Below, piece after piece: positions 10,779 to 20,943 of a stretch of 64,000 bases of DNA (positions are counted from its first letter, which is position 1; each line of letters starts with the position of its first letter). Below the pieces are notes generated by a model, which was given only the letters and a program-made list of their open reading frames with translations, did no database searches and was not told the DNA's origin. Location: the NCBI GenBank assembly GCA_021292105.1, contig CM037861.1:28606545-28670544 (forward strand), in the 5' to 3' direction. This stretch comes from Anadara kagoshimensis. Lineage: Eukaryota > Mollusca > Bivalvia > Arcoida > Arcidae. The translations under genes and the position numbers were made by a program.

Positions 10779-10990
10779 TACAGTACAGACCTGTACAAAG
10801 TTTAGCATCCAGCTAACGAATTAGTGCCGACAGCGGTTCCTCGTTTGGTGTTTATATCGACAGCAGTTCCATAGGCCTATCTCTCGGCAGCTTTTCGACC
10901 GCTACCTTTCCATACCTTGGGCACTCGGCAGTCGAGCTTTGACTTCTTTTGGTTAGCTTAGTGTTAAACTTTCGACAGGTCTGTACTGTA
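10779..10990. repeat. Rep-C, best full-length copy
   Basis: At 212 bp this is the clearest family member. The left end is TACAGTACAGACCTGTACAA and AGTTTAGCATCCAGCTAACG. The right end GTTAGCTTAGTGTTAAACTT plus TCGACAGGTCTGTACTGTA is nearly its reverse complement over about 40 bp. The interior is rich in TCGACAGC/GTTCC and CTCGGCAG blocks and has no open frame. The structure fits a non-autonomous inverted-repeat transposon (MITE); target duplication is not certain. Confidence 0.75.
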
Positions 10991-11582
10991 CATTGCGTGT
11001 ACTGTGTATACAGTAGACAGTTGACCTATATATTTGACACGGGGAACGTTGTTTACGTCATTACGTTAGAACAATGTTTATCAAGGTCGCGGCCATATTT
11101 GTTTTCATTGACAACAAGACGTACTGAAATCATGCTGTTGGATTTTTGCGATTTTCGCATATTTAACCCTCATGCACCAGGTACGATAATTTACTGGCGT
11201 ATACTATAATAATTTTCTGACATTGTATTAAAATTTCTAGGAAAAGTATTCTTTACACAAAAAACGTACCAGTTTCAAAAATGGAGAAGAAATTTCTGTT
11301 GATTTTCAAGAGAAATCGGTTATCGTCGGGATATCAGTAATTTTAAGTAAATGTGGCGTTTTATCTCGGACTTTTTGATACATGTAGAAAGTTTAGTTAA
11401 TTCCTCACACGCTTGCAGTATATTCGTAGATAGAAATGTTAATTTTATGGTATAAAAACGATTCTGAAAATGGCGAATTTTTTTCGGGTTCAGACACTTG
11501 CCAAAAAGTAATCCCTTTTTATTTACCGCGGAAGGTCTCAAATTTTAAAACCAACGCACAATTGGACTTGGCTATCCTACTG

Positions 11583-12339
11583 TTTTATCCCTAAAAGGAA
11601 TGATTGATAGTTGGTACATCACAAATTACCCGTCCAAATTATATTGATAGAAGAAACTTGTATTGGACACCTGGGTCACAGACTACGGTTGACATTTGTT
11701 TAATAGCATTTTCTTTTATTATTATAATTTGGTCAGGTAATTTATGATTTGATCCATATTACTAACTTTATATGTTTTAAGATAAAAAGGTGGAGTTGTT
11801 TGACATAGACTTTTTTCATTTTGAAGTAAAATTGAAGGAGAATTTTTTTTAGTATGTTTAAAAATACGATTTTGAGCAGATACTGATATTGTACATGATA
11901 TCACTTCCTAATAAAATGATACATGTACAACTGTGTGTAGAAGAAATTGTTATATTTTATAATGTGGCCACAATCTCTGGAAAACGCAGTTTTAGTAATA
12001 ACGAATATTGTTTAGTGATAACGAGATTCTTCTTGTGTCCTTGTCCTACGTTCAGAATTGTTTGGCAATTGATTAAATTCGAGAATTCAAATATATTCAA
12101 TACTGTGGTGACAAGGTAATAATATTCATTTTGGTATATTCTGTGGCGATGTTAATGAACCCAAGTTGGAATTGTCTATAATGTCGAGTTTTAAGGAGTG
12201 CGGGGTAGAGTAAATAATATTGATTTATGTCTAAAAACCACATTTTATAAGCTTTTAACATCTTTACATCTTAAAACACACCTAGCCTCAATTAAATGTC
12301 AAAATTTTATGCGAAAGACCAATGTGCATCGTGGTTTTA
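11583..12339. other. No recognised gene or repeat
   Basis: AT-rich sequence with only short chance frames on either strand. Confidence 0.5.
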
Positions 12340-12450
12340 TTTTTACCGGTCCAACTTCCCTGATGGAAGTCAAATGTTAAACCTAATTTGTCAGTTTTTG
12401 CTTTGCTTCTGGATTGTGATTCGGACATGGATTGGTATGTAAATGTTTGA
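12340..12450 (+). repeat. Rep-A, 3' part
   Basis: It contains CCAACTTCCCTGATGGAAG, CTTTGCTTCTGGATTGTG and TTCGGACATGGATTGGTATG. Confidence 0.75.
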
Positions 12451-12479
12451 ATTAAGGTATATAAAAAAACGCATGTTGT

Positions 12480-13107
12480 AATTCCATTGACCACAAAGGT
12501 CCTTGCTGGCCGAGTAGCTAAAACGCGCGCTCACAGATCATAGCACTCTTATCACATAGGATTAAATCCCACTTCAACAGATCCCATTGGTAGAGAGTTT
12601 ATCTGCTTACTTGCCGAGGGTAATCTTTTTAGAGCACTCCAATTTCCCCATCATCTCAGCACAGAACTGACCGTCTTGATAAAAGTCACATAATCTTAAA
12701 ACAGCATTACTCCACTTTAGTCCGATCCAAAGTTCCAGTAATATCAAAGTGCGTCATTTTTTTCATATGTCAATCGTTTCCTGTTTAAAATTCATGATTG
12801 ATATAATGACATGGTTAGTGTTTTTTTCTGGAAAACATGTTTACATTGCATTTAAACTGTGTCCTTTAAATCATCCACATGACCTCATAAAATATTACAT
12901 TATGTAAAAATAAATGTAAGAACAGCATCGTTGGCTTCTTATGATTAACTAAATTATTGATAAGGTCACTTATAGAGCATCAAAGTTTATTGAAGCTACC
13001 ATGATGGTCATTCTAGGATTCTTAGGCCATCTTATTACTTTCTAAGATTTCCTAACTGACTACATATCTAGAAATATTTCATTGATGTAACCAAACACAA
13101 ACATAAC
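12480..13107 (+). repeat. Direct duplication, copy 1
   Basis: It starts AATTCCATTGACCACAA, contains a tRNA-like SINE head (GGCCGAGTAGCTAAAACG ... GGATTAAATCCC) and a long block including GGAAAACATGTTTACATTGC and TGATAAGGTCACTTATA. The partner is 13278-13861, offset about 755-800 bp. Confidence 0.8.
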
Positions 13108-13277
13108 GATCCATTCAAATTACATTGTCAAACTCAATTCTAAAACGCCTTGTCCCTACCACTTGATGTTATTACAGTGTGTCAACAGAAGTGCTCAATG
13201 TTTCGTAAAATACATAATCTGTATGCAAACGACCGAATAACATGGTGATTTTGTTTTTGAAAACAGATACATCTGGC

Positions 13278-13861
13278 AATTCCATTAACCACAACGGGCC
13301 TCCATGGGCGAGTGGTCTAAGATAACAGCGTCTCTCATCGCTTAGGTGAGAAATGTTTTGTTAGTTTGCTTGCTAAAGGATGGTTGTATTTATCCGGACA
13401 TTTCGGTTTTCTCCACCCTCACCGCCTCAATATAAACAAAAAAAATTGACTGTGGGGTCAGCACCATTACTCCTTTCTAATTCAAACATTCAGTGATCTT
13501 CAAAATAAGTTATTTCCATTTGTTAATCGTTTTTTGTTTAAAGTTCGTGGTTGTTAATGACATTGTCTATGTTTTTTTCAGGAAAACATGTTTACATTGC
13601 ATTTAAACTTTGTCCTTTAAATCATCCAAATAATCTAAAAATAAACGTCACATTATGTAAACGTTTATACGATGCGGACACAGTTGGTGTTTTATGATTA
13701 ACTAAAATATTGATAAGGTCACTTATAAAGCTTCAAAGTTTATTTAAGCTATCATGATATTCATTTCTAGGATTTCTTAGGCCATCTTATTACTTTCTAA
13801 GATTTCTTACAGACGATATATTTAAAAACAATTCATTGATATAATCAAACACAATCATAAC
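13278..13861 (+). repeat. Direct duplication, copy 2
   Basis: It starts AATTCCATTAACCACAA and repeats the order of copy 1 (GGGCGAGTGGTCTAAGA head, GGAAAACATGTTTACATTGC, TAGGCCATCTTATTACTTTC) with indels and substitutions. It is followed at 13848-13965 by an antisense Rep-A end. Confidence 0.8.
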
Positions 13862-14157
13862 AATTCTTATATCACAACTGGAACAGCAAAGTAAATACAT
13901 TGTCAAATCACAATCCCAAAGCAAATTAAAAGTTTGAAAACTAGCAAATTATTTTTAAAAGATAAACATGAACAACCATTGGATTCATTATTTTAATTGA
14001 TTGTGATGCCGTTGATAATGTTTACAAAATAATGCCCTGTTGATTAAAAATATTAAAATTAAAATGATAAACATTTTTAAAACTTTTTATTTTTCGAAAC
14101 TTTAATTTAAAAAGGGTTCACCCAAAAATTTGACCCTTTTTGTTACGTTGATTTTTC

Positions 14158-14275
14158 TGTAGTACACACACGTCAAAAATTAGGAACTAATCCAGCTATC
14201 GAATAGGTGTCCAGTGGACAGCTTATTTCGACCCTCCGATACCTATATCTCGACAGTTTTTTACCATCTACATAC
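14158..14275. repeat. Rep-C fragment
   Basis: Only the interior ATCTCGACAGTTTTT block and a weak left end survive. Confidence 0.35.
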
Positions 14276-14502
14276 CATTCATCTTCCTAAACATTTTCTT
14301 ATTTCATTTTTCAAAGAAAAATAGTAATCATACATAATAATTGAGTTGTTTTTTCTTTTGGAGCTGACCTTTCAGCATTATTAAATTACAGGAGAATGTG
14401 TTATTTTCTTTGATTGCTTACAAAATAAGGCGGCATATCAAATTATTATGAGTCCGTTTCGTTTGAGTATCCTTATAACCAGTTCTCGGAACAGGAAATC
14501 AC

Positions 14503-14655
14503 ATAATCGAAAACAAACATATGAATCCCTGGCAATATCACAATTGCAAAGTAAATACTTTAAAACTGGCAAATTTAGCTATATATCTGAACTGTCATCG
14601 GGAAAGCGAGGCTGGGTGTTCAGAAGGATAGCCATCCTATTATCTATTGTTAAAG
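14503..14655 (-). repeat. Rep-A, degenerate
   Basis: Antisense blocks seen: AAACAAACATATGAATCC, GCAAAGTAAATACTTTAAA, CTGGCAAATT, GGGAAAGCGAGGCTGGGTG and TCAGAAGGATAGCCATCCT. A 71-codon open frame across it is incidental. Confidence 0.6.
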
Positions 14656-14659
14656 AATT

Positions 14660-14765
14660 GTAGGTAACTTGTACAAAAAAGAAAAAATAAAAATAAAAAA
14701 AAGAAAATTGAAAAATAAATAGAAAATAATAAATTTAAAAAAATAAATAACGAAATAAAATTGAA
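14660..14765. repeat. A-rich low-complexity tract
   Basis: Almost pure A with scattered G and T. Confidence 0.8.
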
Positions 14766-14977
14766 CTTATCAGGCAATAGAATGCATGTCGATATTGTAC
14801 TGGATATTTCATTGTTGCCGACTAGTTAAATGTATAATTAGGCTGTTGGTTTACTTGTGTTGACCTCTGGATCTGCTACATCAACCTTTATTCAGATAAA
14901 CATTCGATGAGATATATAGTTTTAATGATTGAACGGACTTATACAACCTTCAATTTTAGTAGCCTTGCTTAAACACG

Positions 14978-15283
14978 ATAAGGATCAATGAGTGAGTGAG
15001 TGAGTAATGGTGTTTAACGTCCCAGTCAATAATGTTTCACTTATATCGAGACGTCGCCAGCTATAGGCGAAAGTGCAGAAATTTTGCCTGTGCGTTGCGC
15101 TGATGGCATTATACAGCAGGGTTCTTTAGCGTGCCAAGCCCACCGTGACACGGGACCTCGTTTATTTTAAGTTCCCATCCGAAAGAACCGTGACTTTCAT
15201 TTCGTAATGCCGAGTGCTTGGCGAAAGAACAGTCACTACCCACTTTCAAGTCTTGGGTCAGACCCGGCCATAAGGATCAATGA
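14978..15283 (-). repeat. SINE-1 copy with 14-bp target-site duplication
   Basis: The 278-bp body (14992-15269) is flanked by ATAAGGATCAATGA at 14978-14991 and again, exactly, at 15270-15283. On the minus strand it starts GGCCGGGTCTGACCCAAGAC, just after where the tRNA head should be, so it is 5'-truncated. It ends in a (TCAC)n-type tail. Internal blocks are TTCTTTCGCCAAGCACTCGG, GGGAACTTAAAATAAACGAG and GGCGACGTCTCGATATAAGT. The duplication shows retroposition. Confidence 0.92.
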
Positions 15284-15430
15284 CGGGACCATTAAGAAGC
15301 TTCACAAATAGTGGCTTACCCCAGTTTACTAACGTTATCTGTATTCGTCTGACTAAAACAATGCTGGCCTAAGTGTAACTTACATGTACATAATTGTTCT
15401 ATGTATAACTTATAAATGGATGTTTCTTCT

Positions 15431-15545
15431 ACAGGTCTGTCAGAAATATAACAATGACAAGAAATTGGTGTCCAATCGGTGACTCATAAAGGCCCGTCGT
15501 TACATATATCTCGCCAGCTTTTCGAAAGCTTCGATATATCTTAAT
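15431..15545. repeat. Rep-C fragment
   Basis: ACAGGTCTGTCAGAAATATAAC and an interior ATATCTCGCCAGCTTTTCGA block are recognisable. Confidence 0.45.
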
Positions 15546-15727
15546 CAGCGTATTTAAATAACAGGAAAAAGGTAGTTCTTTCGTCACTCAACTCGATCAT
15601 ATAAACGCATACTATGACAACAGAATTGGATACCAAATTCTAATGAGTTCGGTTGTGTTTCCTTATAATTAATAATCGAACAGGAAATCACACTATCCTA
15701 TATACTTAATTCGTCAATAATGAACTG

Positions 15728-15865
15728 ACCCAGATATATTTTAGCTAAACCTACTTTGCATGAAGTAGTATACCTTAGTTTGTAAAGAATTTCTGATTTA
15801 ACCAATGGTTATAAAACTAACGGATAGCAATTAGTATATGACAATACAGTACTAAAATTAACCAT
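15728..15865 (-). repeat. Rep-B fragment
   Basis: Antisense TTTTAGCTAAACCTACTTTG, CATGAAGTAGTATACCTTAG. The GGCCG end is missing. Confidence 0.55.
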
Positions 15866-16169
15866 TTACCCCAAAATTCGTCCAAAGTCAGGAATTTTTA
15901 AAATAAAATTGGTAATCCAGGCCAAATAATTATGTTTTTCTTTTCTTGACATTGCTTTCTGTTTGTGTCATTGGCTTGTGTTGTGTCAGGCTCGTTCCTG
16001 CGTTGGCCGTTGTCAAGTACATGTTATTCAGTTACATTGTTTTTCTCTTCTATTTTTTGTACATTGTATTTTATTACATGTCAAATGTTAACCTTGGTCA
16101 TCGTCAAAATTTTAGACATAGACGGATCCTAGACTAAAAACAAATTACACAATCTACCTTGCCAGTATA

Positions 16170-16438
16170 TTAATAGAAACGAACACAAATTTAGAAAGCA
16201 ATAATTGTGTGTTATTGTCTTAATTTCTGCTAGTTTAATTTTAAAATTTCCAAAAAAACTAAGGTATACTCCCTCATGCAAATTATTTCCTTACTAAATT
16301 ATGTAAGAAATATTTTGGTATCTTTTCGAAATCTTGGGGAAAAAAATGGTTTCACGATTTTAATCAAAGTACTACCGATGAGGAATTATATTCCGAACTT
16401 ATAACATAAAACTGGTTCAATATGTAATGAATTGTTCT
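16170..16438 (+). repeat. Rep-B copy
   Basis: AACTAAGGTATACTCCCTCA, ATGCAAATTATTTCCTTA, GATGAGGAATTATATTCCGA and AAACTGGTTCAATATGTAAT. The GGCCGTCTAG block has been deleted here. Confidence 0.7.
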
Positions 16439-17004
16439 TAAATCGCCAGGTTTTGAAAATTACATCCAAAAACGAGTCAGAGGCAAATTGTGGGTTGCAA
16501 TATTTTATTTCAAATAAAAAACTGCTAAGCATTGTTGTTTCATTCTTAATTAAGTATGTTTGATTTTTTCTATTAAACTAGACCTTGTTTAAATCAACAT
16601 TGTCCCTAAATAAACTGAACTTTGGTCCTTTGAGAGGTTCTAATAAATAAATTTAAATGCAGTTTACAATGCAACTGTCACAACACACATCTGTTTCAAA
16701 ATATTTTCTTAACTGCAGAAAATGTTTTTGTGGAGTGCAACACAATCCCAAACCAATATTTCCGGAAGATTGATGTAAGGTAAACCTTCGCACACATCAC
16801 GTTTGACATAACGCATGTTACAATACCAACTGGAATCAATTCCCTCAAGGACGATCATGTGTTTGTAAACTTCCGCCCTTATTATTAATGGAAATGGGAA
16901 TTTAATACCGAATTAAAATTGTAAAAAAAAATGCTTTAATAAAATAAACTTTCGAAAATTGGGTCAAATTCACTAGAAATTTAATCCTGAAATGCCAATT
17001 TTGT

Positions 17005-17115
17005 TAACGAAATACAGTGAAACTGATCCATGTCAAAAGAAAAATAAAAACTTTGAGAACTGAAAAAAATTAGATGTAACACGTGAACTTCTACCAGAGA
17101 AGTGAGGTGAGGTCT
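17005..17115 (-). repeat. Rep-A fragment
   Basis: ATCCATGTCAAAAG, AAAAACTTTGAGAACTG and ACACGTGAACTTCTACCAGA. Confidence 0.65.
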
Positions 17116-17329
17116 GTAAAATTAAAAAAATCAAGGTTGCATTTGAAACTATTCTAATCCAAGCCTCAACAATCAGTTTAAATATTCTTGATCTTCAATA
17201 TTAAGATACATTTTCTGATATTAAATAGCTCTTGACATATTACAAATTACATGTTTTTAACCTGTCAGGTTAGAAAATAATATTTTTGATAGGATACAAC
17301 GCGACTCGAATTAAGGATTTCAATCAAAA

Positions 17330-17565
17330 TCAAAAATTCCAATCCATTTCCAAACCACAATTTAAAAACAAAGTAAAAACTTTGCAACATTCAAATTGGG
17401 CGTGAACTTCCATTAGGAAGGTGAGGACTGGTACTCCGGAAGGTAAGCCACTCCTGTTTAGCTAGTTACACCCACCACGCGTGTAATCAAAAGGAAGGAA
17501 CATGATACGTCAAATATATCAAGGTTAATTTTGAATACAGATACGTGCTATTTATCAAAAATATT
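17330..17565 (-). repeat. Rep-A, left arm of an inverted pair
   Basis: AATCCATTTCCAAACCACAA, CGTGAACTTCCATTAGGAAG and CTCCTGTTTAGCTAGTTACA are present in order. It faces the + copy at 17570-17985. Confidence 0.8.
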
Positions 17566-17569
17566 GTGA

Positions 17570-17985
17570 TGACAGCTATAAATTACTGCTGCAAATCTAG
17601 GCTCCCGTTAAGCATAATACTCTCATCACAATATTGTTGATAAGTTTGATTTCTTGAATTTTATTACCATTTTTATATCTGTCATCGCCATATTGTTAAG
17701 TATAATGTGTCTAGATCCGTATCTAAAATTACTTTGTATATATTTGACGTCCCATAGTTGGATGTATTTGACGTTCCAAAGTCCCACGTCCCATTCATTC
17801 TCAATTAAGATTACATACGTAACAGGGATAATAAGCTAAACAGGATGTACTTACTTCCCGCAGCATCCGGTCTAATTTTCAAGACAGAAAAGTTAACATG
17901 ATTATCAAGGTTTTCCAGTTTTTACTTTGTTTGGGATTGAGATTTTGACATGGATCGGCATGTTTGTTTCTGATTCCTGCATAGT
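17570..17985 (+). repeat. Rep-A, right arm of an inverted pair
   Basis: ACAATATTGTTGATAAGTTTG, ATATTTGACGTCCCATAG, AAACAGGATGTACTTAC and TTTGACATGGATCGGCATGT. The ACGTCCCA block is locally doubled near 17745-17795. Confidence 0.75.
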
Positions 17986-18754
17986 ATAAGAGTGGTAACC
18001 CAATTTAATTAAAATTTGTACTCCTAACTAAATTCTTCTCTAAATCAGTAATTAGTTTTCTTCTAAATTTCTTTCCTATGCCAATTAATGAAGTTTTTAA
18101 AATGTAGAATAATTTTCTTTTCATAACTGTCACGTATTTTTACAGTAAAATGTTTTGTTGACTGGTTTAATTTCGTTTATGATCAATATGATCGACAAAC
18201 ACTCAAATTAAACTTGGGTTTGGCATTTGATATTGAAATTTGATTTCAGAAAAGTTCAATTGTCGAAGATCATTGCAAAAACGACTGAAATGTGGATGAT
18301 AGTTAAATCTGCATTTAAAAAAAATCGTGACTCTTTTCCACAACATTGTAATACAAAAAAGTCATGTTATTTTAGGATTCTATATTTCTAATTTGTGTGC
18401 ACTTTCTCTGTAGATTGCCAGCTGATAATTATTTCGAAACTTTACCCAGCAATTGACATTTACAGTAAACATAAGCTTCGGTGTTATTTCCTTATCGATA
18501 AATCTAACAGCGAATCTTGCATTAGAAATCTAACTTTGATATAATTATCAAACAGGATTTATTTGTCAATAACAACGTTTTACATGCTGTTTTTAGGAAA
18601 CGTATCGAGAGAAAAGGGAGAGAGATGTAGAAAGAAGGTCCTAAAAGACTTTTGATGAACCTGGCCCATATATTATATTGCTTATAATGTTAACCAAATT
18701 GCTCACAATATAATGTAAGACAGCTAATAGTTGTTTGTTCCTTTCATTTTTATC
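17986..18754. other. No recognised gene or repeat
   Basis: AT-rich, with no coding-like frame and no repeat block matched to elsewhere in the window. Confidence 0.45.
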
Positions 18755-19105
18755 TTACAGGTGTAGCTAGATAGAATTCGATACTCTTTCGGAGCATTCG
18801 GTCTCACTTCATTGGTGGAAGTTCACAGGTGTTTAACTAATTTTTTCTACAGTTCCATCTACCTTAAAGACCACCTCAACATAAGGGCCGCCTGCTTATA
18901 AGGGCCAGAAAAATTGTATTCAAATTGTTATTTATTTATATTATTTAAACCTGTATATAAAGGTCACACGCCCTTGAAGGCCAATTTTACTGGTTCTCTT
19001 ATGTGACCTTCATAGACAGGTTTTTTGTATCTGTATTTTCAGATTTTACTTCACTTTGACCATGGATCGGTATGTTTGTGGTTGATGAAGGCAATATCCG
19101 ATTTG
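18755..19105 (+). repeat. Rep-A interrupted by Rep-D
   Basis: The Rep-A 5' portion (GTGTAGCTAGATAGAATTCG, CATTCGGTCTCACTTC) stops at about 18846 and its end (CATGGATCGGTATGTTTGTG) resumes after 19023. Rep-D fills the gap. Confidence 0.75.
18848..19022 (-). repeat. Rep-D inside Rep-A
   Basis: It carries TTAAAGACCACCTCAACATA, GGGCCGCCTGCTTATAAGGG, AAACCTGTATATAAAGGTCA and GACCTTCATAGACAGG, the family blocks in antisense order. Confidence 0.7.
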
Positions 19106-19508
19106 ATGAAGGAGCTCATTTAGTCGGTTACTATATTCTATACATTCATAGCAAGTAAATGACGAAATAATGTTATTGTAGCACCTGTACGTGTTCGTAG
19201 GAACTTATACAACCTTCTATCTTAATAGTCTAGGTTTTTTCATAGCTTCAGTACCCCAAAAGACGGGCGGTCAACTTGTTATCTATTTAGATGTTCGTGG
19301 TTGCTTACTCTTCTATTATTATCGATGAATCAGTATGTTTGTGTTTAACATCTATTTTGGTTGTAAGAGTACTGAAACAGTGTTAGTTTTTCATACGCGT
19401 TTAACTTTATGGTGTTTCATGTAATAAAATATAAATGTGTCAGTCTGATTACTTTACCATTAAAGAAAACTCAACAACTGATGGGTTTCATCATTTTATG
19501 TTTATTGC
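19106..19508. other. No recognised gene
   Basis: Only a faint Rep-A-like string (GATGAATCAGTATGTTTGTG) near 19325. Confidence 0.4.
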
Positions 19509-19918
19509 TCTAACCTACCCGAGGGCGCGGTGGCCTAATGGATAAGACGTTAGTCTTCAAATCCAGGGTCTCTCACCGCTGTGAGTTCGAGTCCCGCTCG
19601 GACCACATGTGGGAAAGTGAATTTTCCTTACCGTTGGCCTTTACTGATTCACCTGGTATCAGTATAATGGACTGGGGGAGTGGTACGCTTGTCTGCGGCG
19701 TACTGACTCTGTGAGCTAGCACGGTAAAGTCGCCCTGAGTGCGCGCTAGTACAAGGCAGACCATACAACACAGTCGCACTTCACATGCATACACAAAAAT
19801 TGTTCATAGATTAATCCATAGAGATTAATTAAATAGTTCTCGTCGCGAATAGCTGAAAAATTGCTGATGCGACGTTAAGCAACATTCAACCAACCAAACA
19901 ACCAATCTAACCTACCCG
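19509..19918 (+). repeat. SINE-2, full-length, 13-bp target-site duplication
   Basis: The 384-bp element (19522-19905) is flanked by TCTAACCTACCCG at 19509-19521 and 19906-19918. The head resembles tRNA-Arg: GGCGCGGTGGCCTAATGG holds a pol III A box and GAGTTCGAGTCCCG a B box. The body includes TAATGGACTGGGGGAGTGGT and TTGTCTGCGGCG. The tail reads GATGCGACGTTAAGCAACAT then CAACCAACCAAACAACC. It is the most intact retroposon in the window. Confidence 0.93.
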
Positions 19919-20134
19919 TACTAAGCTACCTTGTCTAAGACCGTAAAATCGCATTAATAATAATAAAATGAACTAAAAAAATACAAATATCCAGACATAA
20001 AAGAAGATAGAATATAATCGAACATATACACAATTAGAATATTCTTAACTTAGATCGTGCAACAAAAAGACACATTGAATGAATCAGTTGTGATTTCTCT
20101 ATAAGTTGAGTTTGTTACACACTTTGTTTATGTA

Positions 20135-20282
20135 GCTAGCTAGACAGGAGGTGCTTGTCCTTCCGAATTGCCCATACTCACTGCCCCTGCGGAAGTTCAA
20201 ACGTTTAATATAATTTGCCTATTTACGAGTTTTTGTTTTGTTTTGGAGTTTATTATTTTGACATGGATTGTATGTTTGTTTT
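20135..20282 (+). repeat. Rep-A, 3' part
   Basis: TAGCTAGCTAGACAGGAGGT, GCTTGTCCTTCCG and TTTGACATGGATTGTATG. The end runs straight into the microsatellite. Confidence 0.7.
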
Positions 20283-20284
20283 TT

Positions 20285-20369
<85 letters not shown>
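20283..20369. repeat. (ATT)n followed by (TA)n microsatellite
   Basis: A pure (TA) run of about 65 bases follows several ATT units. Confidence 0.97.
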
Positions 20370-20760
20370 CTGCTGACATGTAAATTATCCATAAAACAAC
20401 GAAAATGGGGAAAAATATATAAAATATAATTTACACTATTTGATCATGATTTTTTGATCATGTAACAAGCAACATAAAAAAATAATTAATTTGAAAGAAA
20501 TGACTTGACCACGAAAGCAATAATATCTGGATTATTTTGTTTACGACAAATCGTATTGCGTTTCCTACATTTGATGACGTTATGTCACGAAAGGCAAAAA
20601 CAAAATGGTTTTGCATAAATTATTTTAAATAGGTTAAATATTGCAGCTACGTACATTATTGATATTGAAAATAATTTCAGGATGCTGGTATGAAGATGGA
20701 GAGATTCTGTTTAACAGTTTGTAATGAACCAAACAATTAAAATTAAGGGGAAAATGGATT

Positions 20761-20943
20761 TACAGTCAAACCTGTCTATAAAGGCCACCCAAGGGAACCA
20801 GCGAAAGTGGTCTTTATATATAGGTTCAATTAACATGAATGGAGAACAATTACATATTATACCAGTTTTAGATATAATTTTACTGGCCTTTATAAGCCGA
20901 CTGTTCTTATATAGAGTTGGCTTTTAAGGCAGATTGGACTGTA
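20761..20943 (+). repeat. Rep-D, full-length copy
   Basis: At 183 bp this is the clearest copy. It starts TACAGTCAAACCTGTCTATA then AAGGCCACCCAAGGGAACCA and ends with AGTTGGCTTTTAAGGCAGATT and GGACTGTA. The termini are imperfect inverted repeats, with a second AAGG/CCTTTATA pairing inside. It has no coding capacity and fits a short non-autonomous DNA transposon. Other copies are at 4911, 18848, 22988, 54465 and 57442. Confidence 0.8.

Larger units (their letters stand above)
7116..11582. mobile_element. Possible 4.5-kb element bounded by a 15-bp inverted repeat
   Basis: CAGTAGGATAGCCAA occurs at 7116-7130 and its exact reverse complement at 11568-11582, each flanked by TTT. A 31-bp perfect direct repeat (7504-7534 and 11249-11279) lies near the two ends. 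No transposase is visible, and the interior carries a Rep-C copy and tandem repeats. This could be a non-autonomous DNA element or a chance pairing. Confidence 0.35.

Noticed and set aside
19530..19605. Functional tRNA-Arg gene
   Set aside because: The cloverleaf is imperfect and the sequence continues into a SINE body with target duplications; the same applies to tRNA-like heads at 23191, 23674, 40380-40446, 48770-48832 and 54952.
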